A stretch of DNA of 64,000 bases from Cadophora sp. MPI-SDFR-AT-0126 (GCA_020747065.1 JAGMVK010000006.1:1674001-1738000); one strand, 5' to 3'; shown: positions 38,071 through 50,669, counted from the first letter of the stretch. Made by a program: numbers and translations. The notes: generated by a model from the sequence alone, not told the origin.

Positions 38071-38699
38071 GGTGACTTGGAAGGCTGCGCATTGTCCTCA
38101 AGCAGGGTGATGCGATTGGCGATTGTAGAGTATGGATGATGATATGCGAGTTTCCGCTATGCATAGTGGGGGAATCACATCAACAAATGATGACTCTGCA
38201 TGTGAATACTGAGGAAATCGACTCCAGAAAGTTATTTTTCGCTGCGAAGTTGTAGCAGCTCTCTTGTTTCTTCGTAGTTGAGGTCTTCGAGCTCATCCCC
38301 TCTTTGGGTCTAGCCAAGACGGGCGGAATTTCTGTGGTCCCGCTCTCCTGAATTCTACGGCGACGACCATCTGAGGCTGGCGAGGAAGAATACAAACATT
38401 CACAGCTACGACAGAACCACATCTATATTCACTGGAAAGCCCCCACGAGCAACAAGTCTCGAAGCTATTTTCAAGCATAAAAAGGCTCTGCGATCTCCTC
38501 GGTGCGACTGCCACCAGTTCTTGAACGTTCGCCCCACCCCCACCAAGGCTGATCAATCTTGGATCACTTTCTTCGGCGTGCCTGCATATTCGGTTTCCGA
38601 ACCTTTTATTCCTCTAGATATCAGATAATATCTGTTTGGTATCGCTCTTCGACCTCTACCTCGCACTTCAAGCCCGCAGAGCGGCAGACCCTCAACAAC
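38071..38699. promoter_or_regulatory. Divergent promoter mtc5 / ubc13
   Basis: 629 bp between two divergent start codons. No strong TATA box was seen. Likely bidirectional promoter region by position only. Confidence 0.4.
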
Positions 38700-39334
38700 A
38701 TGGCATTGCCAAAACGAATCATCAAAGAGACTGAAAGACTGATGGCAGAGCCGTGAGTACAAATGGATCATAGACAATTTTCTATAAGACCTATACTGAA
38801 ACTTCACTTTCTGTAGAGTTCCAGGTATCAGCGCAGTCCCTCATGAAGACAACCTCCGATATTTCGATGTCTCGATACATGGTCCTACACAGTCTCCGTA
38901 TGAAGGTCAGATATGCTCTAGAAGGCTAGAAGTACTTTCAATATTGACTTGGAGCAGGTGGAATCTTCAAGCTCGAGCTCTTCCTGCCAGATGATTATCC
39001 CATGACTCCGCCGAAGATTCGATTCCTCACGAAGATCTACCACCCAAATATCGACAAGCTTGGCCGTATCTGCCTCGATGTGCTCAAGAGTATGTGACTT
39101 GTCGTCCATCCCTTATGAAGCAATGGATTTTCTTGACAAGGCTAACATGCAGATTCAGGTAACTGGTCCCCAGCCCTCCAAATCCGAACGATCCTTCTCT
39201 CAATCCAAGCTCTTCTCGGTGCCCCGAACCCTGACGATCCACTTGCACCAGATGTTGCGAAGAGATGGAAGGAGGATGAGCCTGCAGCTATTGCAACCGC
39301 TAAAGAATGGACACGGACACATGCTATCAACTAG
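38700..39334 (+). CDS. ubc13: Ubiquitin-conjugating enzyme E2 Ubc13
   Basis: Exons 38700-38752, 38817-38905, 38958-39089 and 39159-39334 encode 149 residues, the usual Ubc13 length. The N-terminus [31 protein letters not shown] with catalytic Cys near residue 86, and [27 protein letters not shown] are characteristic of Ubc13/UBE2N. This enzyme pairs with Mms2/Uev1 to build K63-linked ubiquitin chains in DNA-damage tolerance. The last intron has two in-frame acceptors six bases apart. The downstream one (39157-39158) gives KSNWSPALQ, matching the family; the upstream one would insert two residues. Confidence 0.95.
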
Positions 39335-40124
39335 CACTCGCAGTTGCTTGGAACTTATGATTGATGAATGGCTCAGGCAGAGGTATCGAGGGCGTTGCGT
39401 TCATGAAGGATGAAATACTGAATTGGAGCCGAACGACACGATGTTGATGATGCTAGATGGTGATGCTTTGGTCTGCATGGCTTGAAGGGTCTTTTAGTGG
39501 CGCTGGGCTGGGAGTCATGTTTTAGATCATGCTAAGGCAGAGTCAGGGGTAAGGGGGTAATATCGACAGCATTCTACCTGCCAGTACCTGTACTCGTTTT
39601 CTTCCGTTTGTTTGCTTGTCACGTCTGCGAACTTTCTCCTCTTCTATCACTGCTGCCTGTGTTTACTCGAGCAGTAATCACTCGTCTACACATATAACCA
39701 CCATCCACCTTATTCACGCCGCCACAAGTCTGGACATGAGCTATTATGGATATTCGATCAATTGTGGAATACTTGGGAAGTCCCCCGAGACCAGTTTACT
39801 GGCTATTGTCCTTTCAAGGCATGTTGCAGCGTCTTACATCTCGAGCGTTTGGGCTAGCGATATAGTACATGATCATGATCATCCTCTGTACCGGATCCGC
39901 GAGAAACAGCAAGCGACCTTGATCCCGGACACTTTTTGATGACCTCTTTGGAAATTTTTTTTAGGCGCCTGGTTCGATTAATAGTCTGTCGATGAGTATC
40001 GCTACAGAGAGAAACAATGACGCCTCTTTCCCTGCTGCCTCTCTTTCCTGTTCGACTTGCTACCATACCACCACTATGGTACCGATTATTTCGCCAGAAT
40101 ATCTAACATTTTCCGCTTTATCTT
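39335..40124. other. Intergenic downstream of ubc13
   Basis: No supported gene. A short ATG frame at 39616 is not convincing. Confidence 0.35.
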
Positions 40125-41041
40125 TCAGGGTCTTCTACCACAGTTTCGGCATCTATCAGAACTAGGTGGTCGCAGAAGCCAAACCTTGTCAACTTCCTTA
40201 TCAGTCGGTAAAAATACGATAGTGAAAATACCTCGGCGTCCGAGCCCGCCCTTGGAGCGTTCTCGACGTCGCTGCAGGATCTCAGTGGCGGTGTCGAAGG
40301 GTAAACGGCCAATGGTAGCCTCGAGAATTCCCGAGCTGAGCTGGAATGTGCTGCCAGGAATATGATAACAGCTTACGCTATGATTGAGTATCTCAAGAGG
40401 CGACTGAAGACTCTCTTCTACAGTTTCAAGCAGTTTCGAGCAAGTAATCTGGTCATATCCATGTCGCATGTCTTCACCACGCTCACGAAAGTTTCTCAGG
40501 CTTCCAGCAGTGAAGAACTGACATAATTTGACCAGAGCGGCACGACATATCTCGTCGAAGCCCTCTCAATCTTCCCAGCCTAGCTCATCCGATATAGTTT
40601 GCATGGCTTCGAGATCATTGTTCTGACGGCCTCTCATTCGCCTGTTCCCCGCGTTCTAGCTGTTGGCGGCCAGCCGACCGAAGCCTCGTGCAGATTGCCC
40701 ACGGCCAATGAACCTTGTTCTCCAAATATCTCCTTCATGCTTTACCCAAGAGACGAACTCTGTCCGCCCATCTATTCAGCAGTGCACTCCGAGATTATTG
40801 AAAGCATTTGACTCCGCAACATGCTGCAGGGAAATACCCACTTAACAGAATACTGCATGGCTTTCCGTCTGACTTTTGAAGCATAGAATGCGTTCGAGGA
40901 AGCATCCCGTGAGCAAGATTCCAGGGACCAGACAGACGGGATGTCCATGACGATCACCTGCTGTCGACAAATATCGAGTCTGGTCCCGAATCGAAGCATT
41001 CTGGAGCGCCTGGTCGCATGTCTTGATTTTCTAGGCGACAC
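40125..41041 (-). pseudogene. Decayed gene with in-frame stops
   Basis: One minus-strand frame from about 40840 down to 40125 reads like protein across some 238 codons but is interrupted three times: TGA at 40778-40776, TAG at 40658-40656 and TGA at 40568-40566. Coding-like segments include IDGRTEFVSWVKHEGDIW, NNDLEAMQTISDEL, EGFDEICRAALVKLCQFF and LLETVEESLQSPLEILNHS. Upstream, a second open frame (40772-41041) ends in SSNAFYASKVRRKAMQYSVKW, and would need an intron or frameshift to join. I do not recognise the family. Three stops in one frame argue for a pseudogene rather than introns, since no good donor/acceptor pair removes them individually. Its extent is approximate. Confidence 0.5.
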
Positions 41042-41646
41042 ATTAGTGGGAAATCGTGGGAGCTTCCAAATTTCGACAGTCGAGTCGAGACTCGAGACTC
41101 GAGACTGGCTGTCGGGATGAAATGGTGGTGGGATCTATCAGATCAACCACACCAGAAGCGGCTAGCAAATACGGCCAAGGAGCCTACCCCTCCCCCGCTA
41201 GACAAGGATTCCCCACAACCAAAATGCTTCAAAGATTTGGAACATCTCAAAGTGCCTCGGCGTATCGGCGATCCCACTCAAGTCAACGGAGTATGTTCCT
41301 GAATAGGGTAAGCCACTATCCCCAGACCACGAGGAAGTCCTAGTCTCTGGGCCTATTCCCGACTCTTTATGTGTCAAGTCCTACCTGATAGGCACTTCGT
41401 TCGGATGTGTCCGGACCAACAGCCCGAGAAGGCTTGTATGCCACCCGTTGGAATGGCACAGGTGGCACGAGTGGCGCTTGTGAATATGGGCTGTCTCTCT
41501 GGTGAATGGTGTCCGTCTGGCAGGGGCTGGGGTACGAAAAGATATAAACTCCTTCCCCCTTGACCCCTCCTTTACATTTCCGACTCTTTGGTTACTCCCT
41601 TCCCTCTTCCTAAACACACGTTCATCATATCATCAAGTTCAACATA
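41042..41646. promoter_or_regulatory. Upstream region of MFS transporter
   Basis: Contains a tandem GACTCGA heptamer tract at about 41082-41108, with adjacent palindromic TCGA cores, and a TATA-like gatataaac at 41539, about 105 bp before the transporter ATG. No gene seen. Confidence 0.45.
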
Positions 41647-43949
41647 ATGAACAACAACGCCACGCCGTCCCCCACGGGGTCGACCGACAAGGAGATCGAC
41701 TCCAACCATCACATCGAGACCATTAGAACAGTCTCAAGGGTACCAGGAAATGACCACTACTATGAGAAAGATGGGTTGAGAACTTATGGCGATGGTGAAG
41801 ACCATGATCATGAACCTCCTGTAAGCTTTCGGAAGACTTGGGTCAATAAGTAAAAGAAGTGCTCATGTTCACTAGATGACCTTTCACCGTATGATGTCGT
41901 TGATAGCAATGGCATTCTTATGGACTGGATCGCAAATTCCTGTCTATCTGTTTGGTCAGTCATATTCTTCCAGCAATACTGGAACCTCGTTAACGAGATA
42001 CAGGCGGTGTGCCGCCATACATTTACGGCGATCTAGGAGGAGTCGATCGGTGGGTGTGGTTTGTGCTAGCAAATCTGTTAGCCCTCGCTGCCATCTGCCC
42101 TTTTGTTGGCGCTTTGTCTGATCTCATCGGCCGACGATGGGTTGCGATAGCGGGTGGCATGTTTATTGTCATAGGAATGATTGTCTGTTCCACAGCACAC
42201 TCCATGAACATCTTTATCGGTAAGTCAGCACAACGGAACTTGTAGAGTCGGTGCTAATAATTTGTAGCTGGAATGGCTTTGGCAGGAGTTGGCGCCGGTA
42301 TCAACGAATTGACAGCATTAGCTGCTACATCTGAACTTGCCCCAACAAGGAAACGCGGGAAATATGTTGCTGTCTTGATCTTCACCATCATTCCATTTGT
42401 ATGTTATCTATTCTCCACTTTCTTCATGAAGGAAAGCTAATCCTATGAAGTGCCCTTCCGTTCTCTGGGCACAGTTGATCGCATATCATGGTTCATGGCG
42501 CTATATTGGGATTCTTTGTGGGGTGTGGGCGTTGTAAGTACATCAGTACTCTGTGCCGGCGCATGCCAGGGTGACATTGCTGATCTCTTCTCTCACAGCA
42601 TCGGCGTATCGATGACATTCATCTTCTACCATCCTCCACCACGAGTTAACTCCTCCGGCCTCAGCCGCAAGGAAATCATCGCGCAAATCGACTTCGTCGG
42701 CGGCTTCCTGTCCATCTCAGGCATGATCCTCTTCATCGCCGGACTTCTATGGGGTGGATATCAATATAAGGTACGTACTTTTTCTCTCCTGTAATGTTCT
42801 ATGATCTCGGATCTCGGATCCAGAATATGTCTTGGTACCGGGTTTCTAGGAACAGAGATCCTGATCTTCAGGGTTGAACTTTACATACAGCGCTAACATT
42901 GTTGAAGTGGACATCAGTGCACACCCTCGTCCCTCTTCTCATCGGGGCTGCCCTCCTCGCCGGCTTCTGCTTCTGGGAAATTTATGGGGCCAAATATCCC
43001 ATGTTCCCGTCACGTTTGAAAAAGGAGCCTCGCGTTTTGGCTTTGACGCTTGTCATCACGTTCATCTCCGGTGCAAATTTCTTCTCTGTCCTTCTCTTCT
43101 GGCCAACCCAAGCCTTCAATGTCTATGGACATGACCCAGTCGGCGTTGGAATCCGAGGCATGCCAATCGGGTTCTCCATCCTTGCTGGCGCCTGTATCGT
43201 CTTGTGGTTGTTGTCCGTACTGCGTGGTCACAATCGAGCCTTGATGGTTGGCTCTAGTGTGATGATGACTGCCGGATGTGGAGCTCTCGCGGCTGCCCGA
43301 CTCGACAACCTGAATGCCGTGTATGGTATACTCGTCGTAGCTGGTCTTGGAATTGGTGGAATTGTTGTTCCAGCCTCCATCATTACGACGATCATCTGCC
43401 CCGACGACCTTATTGCGACTATTGCAGCTCTTACATTGGCGATCAGAGTCATTGGAGGCGCCATTGGATACACAACCTACTACAACGTGTTCTACAACAA
43501 GTTTGTTCCTGCTTTGAAATTCAACATTGCTACCGCATGTGGTCAGTATTTCCTTTCCTCTTGTTCTCTTTCACATCAATATTTGCAGCCCTCGAATTGC
43601 TGTTCACAGAGCTGGGATCAAATAATTTCTGGCACGATCCTTTCTACAAGAAGCCATTACTGACGTATGTGCAGTTCAAAACGATATCTTCTCGGGGGAG
43701 ACTATCAAAGCCGCTGCTGAACTCACTGGCGCTTCTCTGATCAACAAAATCTTGTACTTGCCTGGTGTAGACGGCAATGTCACGATCTGGAATGACATCG
43801 TGTTGGCCGGCCGAGAATCCTACGCTCACGCCTATCCTTACGTTTACTACACAAGTATTGCGTTTGGAGTTGTCTCGATTCTTGCTGCTGCGTTCTTGGG
43901 AGACATTAGCCCGTACATGGATGATCATGTAGCTGTTGTGATGCATTGA
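41647..43949 (+). CDS. MFS transporter, TRI12 family
   Basis: Predicted exons 41647-41820, 41876-41954, 42004-42219, 42268-42398, 42451-42533, 42599-42770, 42908-43541 and 43675-43949 encode 587 residues. The cytosolic N-terminus is hydrophilic, with an acidic/His stretch. Helices begin at MTFHRMMSLIAMAFLW. The MFS motif GALSDLIGRRWVAIAGG follows helix 2-3, and about 12-14 hydrophobic segments can be counted, ending SYKxxY-like AHAYPYVYYTSIAFGVVSI and GDISPYMDDHVAVV. The YIYGDLGG, TSVHTLVPLLIG and C-terminal DHVAVVMH features are those of the TRI12/siderophore-like 14-TM drug:H+ antiporter group. The founding member exports a trichothecene, but many members have other or unknown cargo and no biosynthetic cluster is visible here. 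Intron 7 (43542-43674) contains an open stretch (LELLFTELGSNN), so an alternative isoform is possible. Confidence 0.88.
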
Positions 43950-44296
43950 TCTGCGAAATCGTGGACTTGGGCGAAGGACAGATTGTTAGGGATGATGTTG
44001 CTGCCGTGGCTGAGTTTGAGGAATTTGCTGTTCGAGAATCCCGCCGTTTTAAGCCATCCACAGGCCTAGAATGAAAAAGATGAGCAATGAAATGTATGAC
44101 AAGTTCTCCCATCACTTTTCCTTGATTGTGAAGTCACGCTATCCAGCCGTGCCGATGTTTTTTTTGGCCATATCGATCGATTTTCCGTTCATTGACGCAG
44201 GGCTGCAAGCGGATTTAGTTCTCTGCCACTCTCAGAGTTTCGTCTGCGCGAGAGCGAATGGATGTCAGAGAAACCTGACCGCAATTTCCAAATATC
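43950..44296. other. Convergent intergenic
   Basis: Between the MFS transporter (+) and tautomerase (-) 3' ends. No gene seen. A poly-T tract is at 44158. Confidence 0.4.
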
Positions 44297-44865
44297 CTAC
44301 TTCATCAATTCTGGTCTGGCTTCAAGATCCATCATCAACGTTTTCATGTTTTCCTCTCCATCATCTGCTCTTTTCTTGAATGTCCCCAGACTATTCCTCA
44401 GCCAAGCCGCCTCTTCTCCAGCCTACAGATCATCAGCACCCTCGAGAGAGCCCCAAAAATACTGCAGAAACTCACCAAAGGAATTGCAAATCCCTGCTCC
44501 CTAGCAGTAATCCCAGGGACGATAAAAACCGCATGCAAAACCTTCAAGTTTCCTGCCCCGGCATCCTCCTCTCCTCTCCCCACAACTCTATCCCACACTT
44601 TCTCAACATCAGCAGCTAATCTCGCGAATGCTTCATCACCCCTTCCCTTTCCAGATCTCACGTGGACGAAGATCCGGTTGGTGCTGGGTCGGTGCTCGCC
44701 ACCTACGAAGTAGCCTTCATCCTGAGCATTGGGCGTGAATTTGACGTTCACGAAGATCGTTGGTGCGTTGAAGCTGGTTGCGTGGAGCGTGGTAAGGTCT
44801 TTCGCGAGGGAGGCCCGCTGGGAGGCGTTCAGGGGAAGAGAGTGCTGGATATCGTAGAATGGCAT
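44297..44865 (-). CDS. cis-CaaD-like tautomerase superfamily protein
   Basis: Exons 44865-44476 and 44422-44297 with a 53-bp intron give 171 residues. MPFYDIQHS supplies the Pro that becomes the N-terminal catalytic base after Met removal. TIFVNVKFTP, RIFVHVRSG and PGITAREQGFAIP with following GEEAAWLRN fit the fungal tautomerase_3 (cis-3-chloroacrylic acid dehalogenase-like) family. His near residue 28, the Arg pair in the middle and the Glu of AREQGF correspond to the family's active-site positions. Most fungal members have no known physiological substrate, so the reaction is not assigned. The gene lies convergent to the MFS transporter. Confidence 0.85.
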
Positions 44866-46015
44866 CTTAATTTTCTTTTCGTGCTGCCGTATATTGTGAG
44901 TATTATCTTCTCAAAGACGAAAAAGATGAGGCGGGGTATTTGTGGTGTTGAAGCGATCCTCGGCTGGCGACTGCGGGGTTGGCTTACCCCTTGATTCCGT
45001 AAATGATTAATGATCTCTTACTTTACTATTCGGACGACAGTATTCCAATACTTGGACAGTGTGACACCACTCGACTTTGCTCTGTTCAGGAGAGGGAGGT
45101 ATAGAATGACTTGTCAGCAACGTCATGGTTACTTTGTATGGCGGGGTATTTATGTTCGGTTAACCTCTTTTAGGCAACCGAGGATTAAAGATCGCGCAAT
45201 GTGCTTCAAGTCGTGCATATCAGTATTACAACAATGAAGACGGACATAAGCACTGATATGGGGGGAAAAAACATACTGATAGGCACTTCACGTTGATGTC
45301 TTGGCATATTTCTGGAGTCCAAAGATATGGCGTAGTTCAGCTCGTGCTTGTAATCTGGAGATATTGCACACGCGATTGTTATATACTCTCGCATGATCTG
45401 CACTCGCCGACTTATGTATCGTTGAAACATTGAGCAGGTATTAGCTCTGGTTCTGACCATCCCAGTCCTGGTAATCGAAAAATCTCAAGAGCTCGTGGTA
45501 GTCAGTGATCGAGTATGGGTCTTTGCGTTATATCAAGTCTGGCAACATAAAGCTCATGCGATCGAACAGTGTGTTTCTGCGAAATTGACAGGCTTGTCAA
45601 GGCATTAAAGTAGACTGGGTGAAGAAGGTACCTTTTGTTTTCAGCTGCCCAAACATCGCTAAGGATTCTTCCCAGGGGCTCGCTTACCGTAAATGACGGC
45701 CCCGTGTTTCACATGTGTATCAAAAATGGTCTTCAAGAGCCTTTTTCTTTCACCACTGAGCAGGCTTTTCTATGCCAAAGACTTGAGCAAAAACCCGGTT
45801 CCACCATCTTCCTTGTGATAGGATCCATCGTGAACTATGAAGCTGTATCCATCTTTCAACGACCATGTGCGCTTCCCTGCATTTGGCGATTGCCCTACGA
45901 TAGACAGCCCACCAGGTTTAACAGAGTGAGCACCATCTCTGCTCCAAATCACACGTTTCCGTATACTTATATACTTAGTACTCCGTATTATTTACTCGGT
46001 ACAATAGCCGAGAAC
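44866..46015. other. Intergenic / uncertain upstream of MYND gene
   Basis: An open frame without a supported start runs from 45635 into the MYND gene, with an in-frame ATG at 45713, and a minus-strand frame (45952-45770) also looks partly protein-like. Neither is convincing. A TATA-like ttatata at 45966 is about 45 bp before the chosen MYND start. Confidence 0.35.
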
Positions 46016-46633
46016 ATGACTGTTTCCGCATCACCGACATTCATTCTCAAAGATAGAAACAACGTCTCCTTCGCTCTAACTCTCAGGATTCCAGCCGACG
46101 AGATCAAGGAGGATATTCCAGGCGGTGGCTTTGATGCGACAGGATTCAAGAAGGGCTTCACGGCTGTGGTGGAAGGAGCGAGGAGGAGTGGAGCCAAGGA
46201 AGAGAAGGCGGGATTTATCGTAGCACCAAGTGCCAGTGTCAAGGTTTGTTTGCTCTCGGAGAATTTGAAGCTAATATTTGGAGCTGACAGAATCAATATA
46301 GATTATTCCAGCCAGTTACCAGAAATTGATTGAGATGACCGAGATGTATGGGGAGGATATTGAGATTGCCTCAAAGTATTGTAGTGGATGCCATACGAAG
46401 AAGCCGAACGAAACCCTCTCGGCGTGCACCGGGTGCAGATGCGTTTATTATTGCAACAAGGTAAATACCTCTCCCAGAAACCTCATTTTTCGATATTAAT
46501 AGCGCATGATCTGTAGAAATGCCAAGTCGTGGGTTGGAAAGAGAACGATCATAAGACCGACTGCAAAATTCTCAAAGCATGTCGGGAGATATTTCCTCAT
46601 GTCAACGGCCATGAAACTGAAGATCGTCGTTAA
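46016..46633 (+). CDS. MYND-type zinc finger protein
   Basis: Exons 46016-46243, 46302-46460 and 46517-46633 encode 167 residues. The C-terminal half is a MYND finger. It reads CSGC, then CTGC, YYCNKKC, W, H, C: cysteine pairs with KPNETLSACTGCRCVYYC, then KCQVVGWKENDHKTDC, all eight ligands present. MYND fingers bind proline-rich protein motifs, and in fungi many such small proteins have unknown roles. The N-terminal half (TVSASPTFILKDRNNVSFALTLRI) is a small beta-rich segment without a recognised fold. Intron 1 has an unusual GTTTGT donor, and the last intron splits the finger. Start is uncertain: the frame is open for another ~127 codons upstream including an ATG at 45713. I prefer 46016 because of the TATA-like element just upstream. 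Confidence 0.75.
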
Positions 46634-47532
46634 TATTTCAATGAATGCTTCGAAAGTTTGAATTTTATCTCATGCTATTGAAGCAGATTCTTCTGCCATT
46701 ACTTTAAGAGAAGTAATGAATTTCAACAGTGGCGTACAATTGAGAGGTGTCGGGCACTAACACTAGTGGATTTGTCGTACAGAACTCTTATCTGTCGAGT
46801 TACACAATCTTTAAAGCGCTTCTCTTCCGTGGTACCCTTCACCTTCATATTGAATCTGTTTGCCCAAGCTTCTTTTGATTTCGAATTGAGGTTCTTTTGA
46901 TGTTTTCAGGACGTGCACATTGAGATACCATTGTTTCTTTTCACTTTCATCTTGAACGTGGGATATCTAACTTATGATTCGACCACCATGCTACCTGTTG
47001 CTACCGATACTCGATCGTCAAAAGTGGGATAGTTGCGATAAGAAAAGCTCAAGCAGGTACCACCAGAGAGCAAAAGCTAGTGCGTCCATCGTAGCCAATA
47101 AGACGAACGTAGCCCCTGTAATATTTCGATTTAGTCACTCCAAGCTTCCTATTACAGTGTAGTCGAAAAGCCTAAGCGATAAATGAGAGCCTCGTCTAGC
47201 ACGTCGATAGGACAAGGTCATGTACGAATGCCTGTCGTGATCCCGAATCAAGCATTGTGGGGTATCTGTAGCCAGTCCTTGGCTCTCCCCCTCTGCATCC
47301 CTGGCTGCCACTTGCCCGCTGTTGGCAGTTCGTTATGAAGCTTGTTTTCTATCATGCATGACCAATCCTTGCAGGGAAGATCACAGATCTAATGTTGCTG
47401 ATGATCCGCTGCATGATGCTGTGGACAAATATAAGTAGGGCCCCGAAGTCTAATCGCAAAGGAAATCAATCGAGTTCTGTCGGTGATTGTTGAGTGTAGT
47501 GACCAGCTAAGCTTGGTTGACTTATTTTCACG
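46634..47532. promoter_or_regulatory. Upstream region of sedolisin gene
   Basis: No gene seen. A TATA-like acaaatataagtag at 47427 is about 105 bp before the protease ATG. Confidence 0.4.
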
Positions 47533-49780
47533 ATGTTGTCCAAAAAGATTGTCGTTCTACTGCTTGCGGCCCTTGTTAACATTTCTGAAGCTGTCCCAAC
47601 TCCTGGTACGCATTCTCTCCACGAGAAGCGGACGTCGCTTCCAAGACTGTGGTCTCGGGGGGATCGTGTTGACAAAAATGCTATCTTACCTGTACGCATC
47701 GGCCTGGCTCAACAGAATATGGAGGACAGCTACGCCCACTTGATGGACGTGTAAGTACCTTCCAGAGATGCTTGTCCCCTTTCTGTTTTGAAGTTCAATC
47801 ATTTGAGGCAAAATAGCTAATGTGAAGTGATGATAAAGGTCTCATCCAGACTCACCAAATTTTGGAAAGCATTGGTCAGTCGAGCAAGTTCGCGAGATGT
47901 ATGCACCATCCGAGGACACCGTCGAAGCCGTTCGCAATTGGCTTATTGTTTCCGGAGTAAAAGAGGATTTGATAATCCACTCCGATAACAAAGGCTGGAT
48001 TGCACTTGATATTCCCGCTTGGCAAGCCGAAGACCTTTTCCACACAGAATACCACGAGCACGTGCATTCAACTTCAGGCGCTGTGAGAGTTGGGAGTGAC
48101 GAGTGAGTACTGTGATAAGCTTGCCATCTGAGAAGGTTCTGACTTCCCGTAGATATTACCTACCTGAGCATATCCGGACACTGATCGACTACATCACACC
48201 CGGTGTGAAGTTTTCTGCTGCATTGACGAAGCGTGAAGTCAAAAGAGGAAGCACCTCAAAACATCATTACAAGCCTGGCCCATACAAGAATAACCCCTCG
48301 AATCGCCCATGGCACTTGCCCCCTGGTGCCGGCCAACTGCCTCCTGATCTCCAAGCATGTGGACGGAATATCACTCCAACCTGTCTGAAAGCCCTTTACG
48401 GCATCCCCAACGCACACATCAAAGATAGTGTTAATTCTTTGGGACTCTTCGAAAGTGGAGATGTCTATGCGCAAGCTGATCTCAACTCATTCTTTGCAAG
48501 TTGGGCTCCGAATGTTCCTCAAGGAACACACCCACTGCTGGACTCAATCGATGGTGGCCAAGCTCCGGTTTCACCAGATAGCGAGTTCAATACCGGAGAG
48601 TCCGACATTGACATGGATATTGCGTATGCTCTGATATACGTGAGTCGAGGTCTTCTGAATTCATTAGTGTAGGCACTAATTTTGAAAGCCCCAAACGGTC
48701 ACTCTCTATCAGGTCGACGATAACATTGAAGCATTCGAAGACGGCGGGTTCAATACCTTCTTGGATGCGCTGGATGGGTCGTATTGCACTTACAAGGCAT
48801 ATGGCTTATCTGGCGATTCTCCAGGAATTGATCCTGTCTACCCCGACCCGGCACCTGGCGGCTACAAGGGAAAGAACCAATGCGGCACTTACAAGCCCAC
48901 ACGAGTGATCAGTGTCTCTTACGGGGTGTCGGAGTACGATGCGCCTTTGAGCTACACAAAGCGCCAATGTAACGAGTTTCTCAAACTTGGGCTTCAGGGT
49001 CACACTTTCGTCTGGGCTTCGGGTGATTATGGAGTCGCATCATTCCCAGGAGACGATTCAGACGTGAGTAAATCCACTGAAATCCCCAAATCGCCAATCA
49101 TGTTGAAAGAACTGACAATACCTCAGTCCGGCTGTCTCGGTGCCGATGAGACGATTTACAACCCCTCTTTCCCCACATGTCCATACGTGACTAACGTTGG
49201 AGCAACTCGTCTCTACGACACCCAAACAGTCAAAGATCCAGAGTCGGCACTTCAAGCCAACCTCTCCGGGGCGCCACTTTTCTCGTCCTCTGGCGGATTC
49301 GCAAACTATTTTCCAGCTCCAGATTATCAGAAAGCTGCGGTAGCCCATTACTTCAGAGCGCACGATCCTGGGTTGCCATATTACATCGCCAACAATGATG
49401 CCACCAATATCGGTGCAAATGGGGGTATCTACAATCGTGCCGGTCGAGGCTTCCCTGATGTTTCAGCAAACGGCGCTCAATTTCTCGCATACAACAACCA
49501 GACTATTCACCACTTCTATGGAACGAGTCTGGCAGCGCCGATCTGGGGAAGTATCATGACGCTGATCAATGAGGAAAGAACGGCAATTGGGAAAGGGCCC
49601 GTGGGATTTATCAACCCTGTCTTGTATGCGAATCCTTGGGTATTCAATGATATCAAGAACGGAAGTAATCCTGGTTGTGGGAGTAAAGGGTTTGCAGCTG
49701 TAGAGGGATGGGACCCTGTGACGGGACTAGGAACCCCGCAGTACCCAAGCCTGTTGAAGCTATTCTTGAGTTTACCGTAA
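47533..49780 (+). CDS. Secreted sedolisin (S53) tripeptidyl-peptidase
   Basis: Exons 47533-47750, 47839-48102, 48153-48639, 48689-49063 and 49127-49780 encode 665 residues. Signal peptide MLSKKIVVLLLAALVNISEA is followed by the pro-domain (SHPDSPNFGKHWSVEQVREMYAPS) and a long basic linker with possible processing sites. The catalytic domain carries the S53 triad: Glu and Asp in GESDIDMDIAY (E310, D314) and Ser in YGTSLAAP (S582). An Asp in SYGVSEYD (about 407) is a candidate oxyanion residue. The C-terminal DPVTGLGTP is the usual Ca-site loop. These are acid-active exo- or endopeptidases of fungi that degrade external protein. The fourth intron (63 nt) is a multiple of three without a stop, so retention would insert 21 residues. 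Confidence 0.93.
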
Positions 49781-50669
49781 GGAGTAGAACCTGAATAGTC
49801 CACTGGATACAAGCTCTACCAAATGAAGTCGTAACCTCCTTTCATCCATTATCTGCTTTACTGTGGAGTACGACTCTTCATGCACCTGGCAATGTTTACC
49901 TACGGGTCTCGCTTAAACAGATCCAGAGCCTTGTAAGCAACAAATCGTTGGAACCCCTACAAGTGAAGGCATGAGAATTAGTCCATATTGAAGTAGTAGA
50001 AGGTGAATATCTAGGTGACCTTCTAGCATAGTGACTTGTCTTCCGCCTTGTCAGCCTTGCCGTCGTCCGCTCCAACCTATCAAGCAGTGGTCAGCCGCAA
50101 CCTCCTGCCTCTTCTAATGCATGATTTGCAGGGCCAGACTTGCGACAGTTGCTCAGGAGTATATAGTGAACACGGAAATATTGGATTGTAAAGGCTGCAT
50201 CGACATTTTTGTTCTTCAAAATTTTGCCCTGGAACACGCGATAGAACGATCAAACAGCATGAAGATCGGGTGGAACAGGGGTTGTGCGAGCGACGCTGCC
50301 CCCCTCCCCCCCATCTCTTCCACCAGCCCCTTGAGAACTACGCAACTGACAGCAATATCACCTGTAACTTTCATCACTTCAAAAAAATTGGGCTACTAGC
50401 TAGCAAAACTCCAGAAACATGTTCGAGACTAGGACTGGATATCTCATCTTATTACAATTAAACAAACATCAAGAACATCTAGCACCAGTCGTCCAAGCTA
50501 GCCACAATCAGCCCAAAAGCGGACTTCCAAACCCTGTTGATATTCTGCCCATTGGACATAATATACTCAGGCCTCGAATTGTACCTGCCTTTTCGCAGCT
50601 CTTTTCGGCGGGGTGATGAGTGCTCTATACCACAGTCAATATATACCAGAACCCCAAACACCGAAGAAC
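49781..50669. other. Convergent intergenic
   Basis: Between the sedolisin (+) and multicopper oxidase (-) 3' ends. No supported gene. Short frames only. Confidence 0.4.

Noticed and set aside
43276..43740. 154-codon frame in the MFS gene
   Set aside because: Shadow of the transporter frame, which has conserved MFS motifs.
45635..46015. Upstream extension of the MYND gene
   Set aside because: Frame is open but begins without ATG or follows a weak ATG at 45713, and a TATA-like element sits inside it close to the chosen start.
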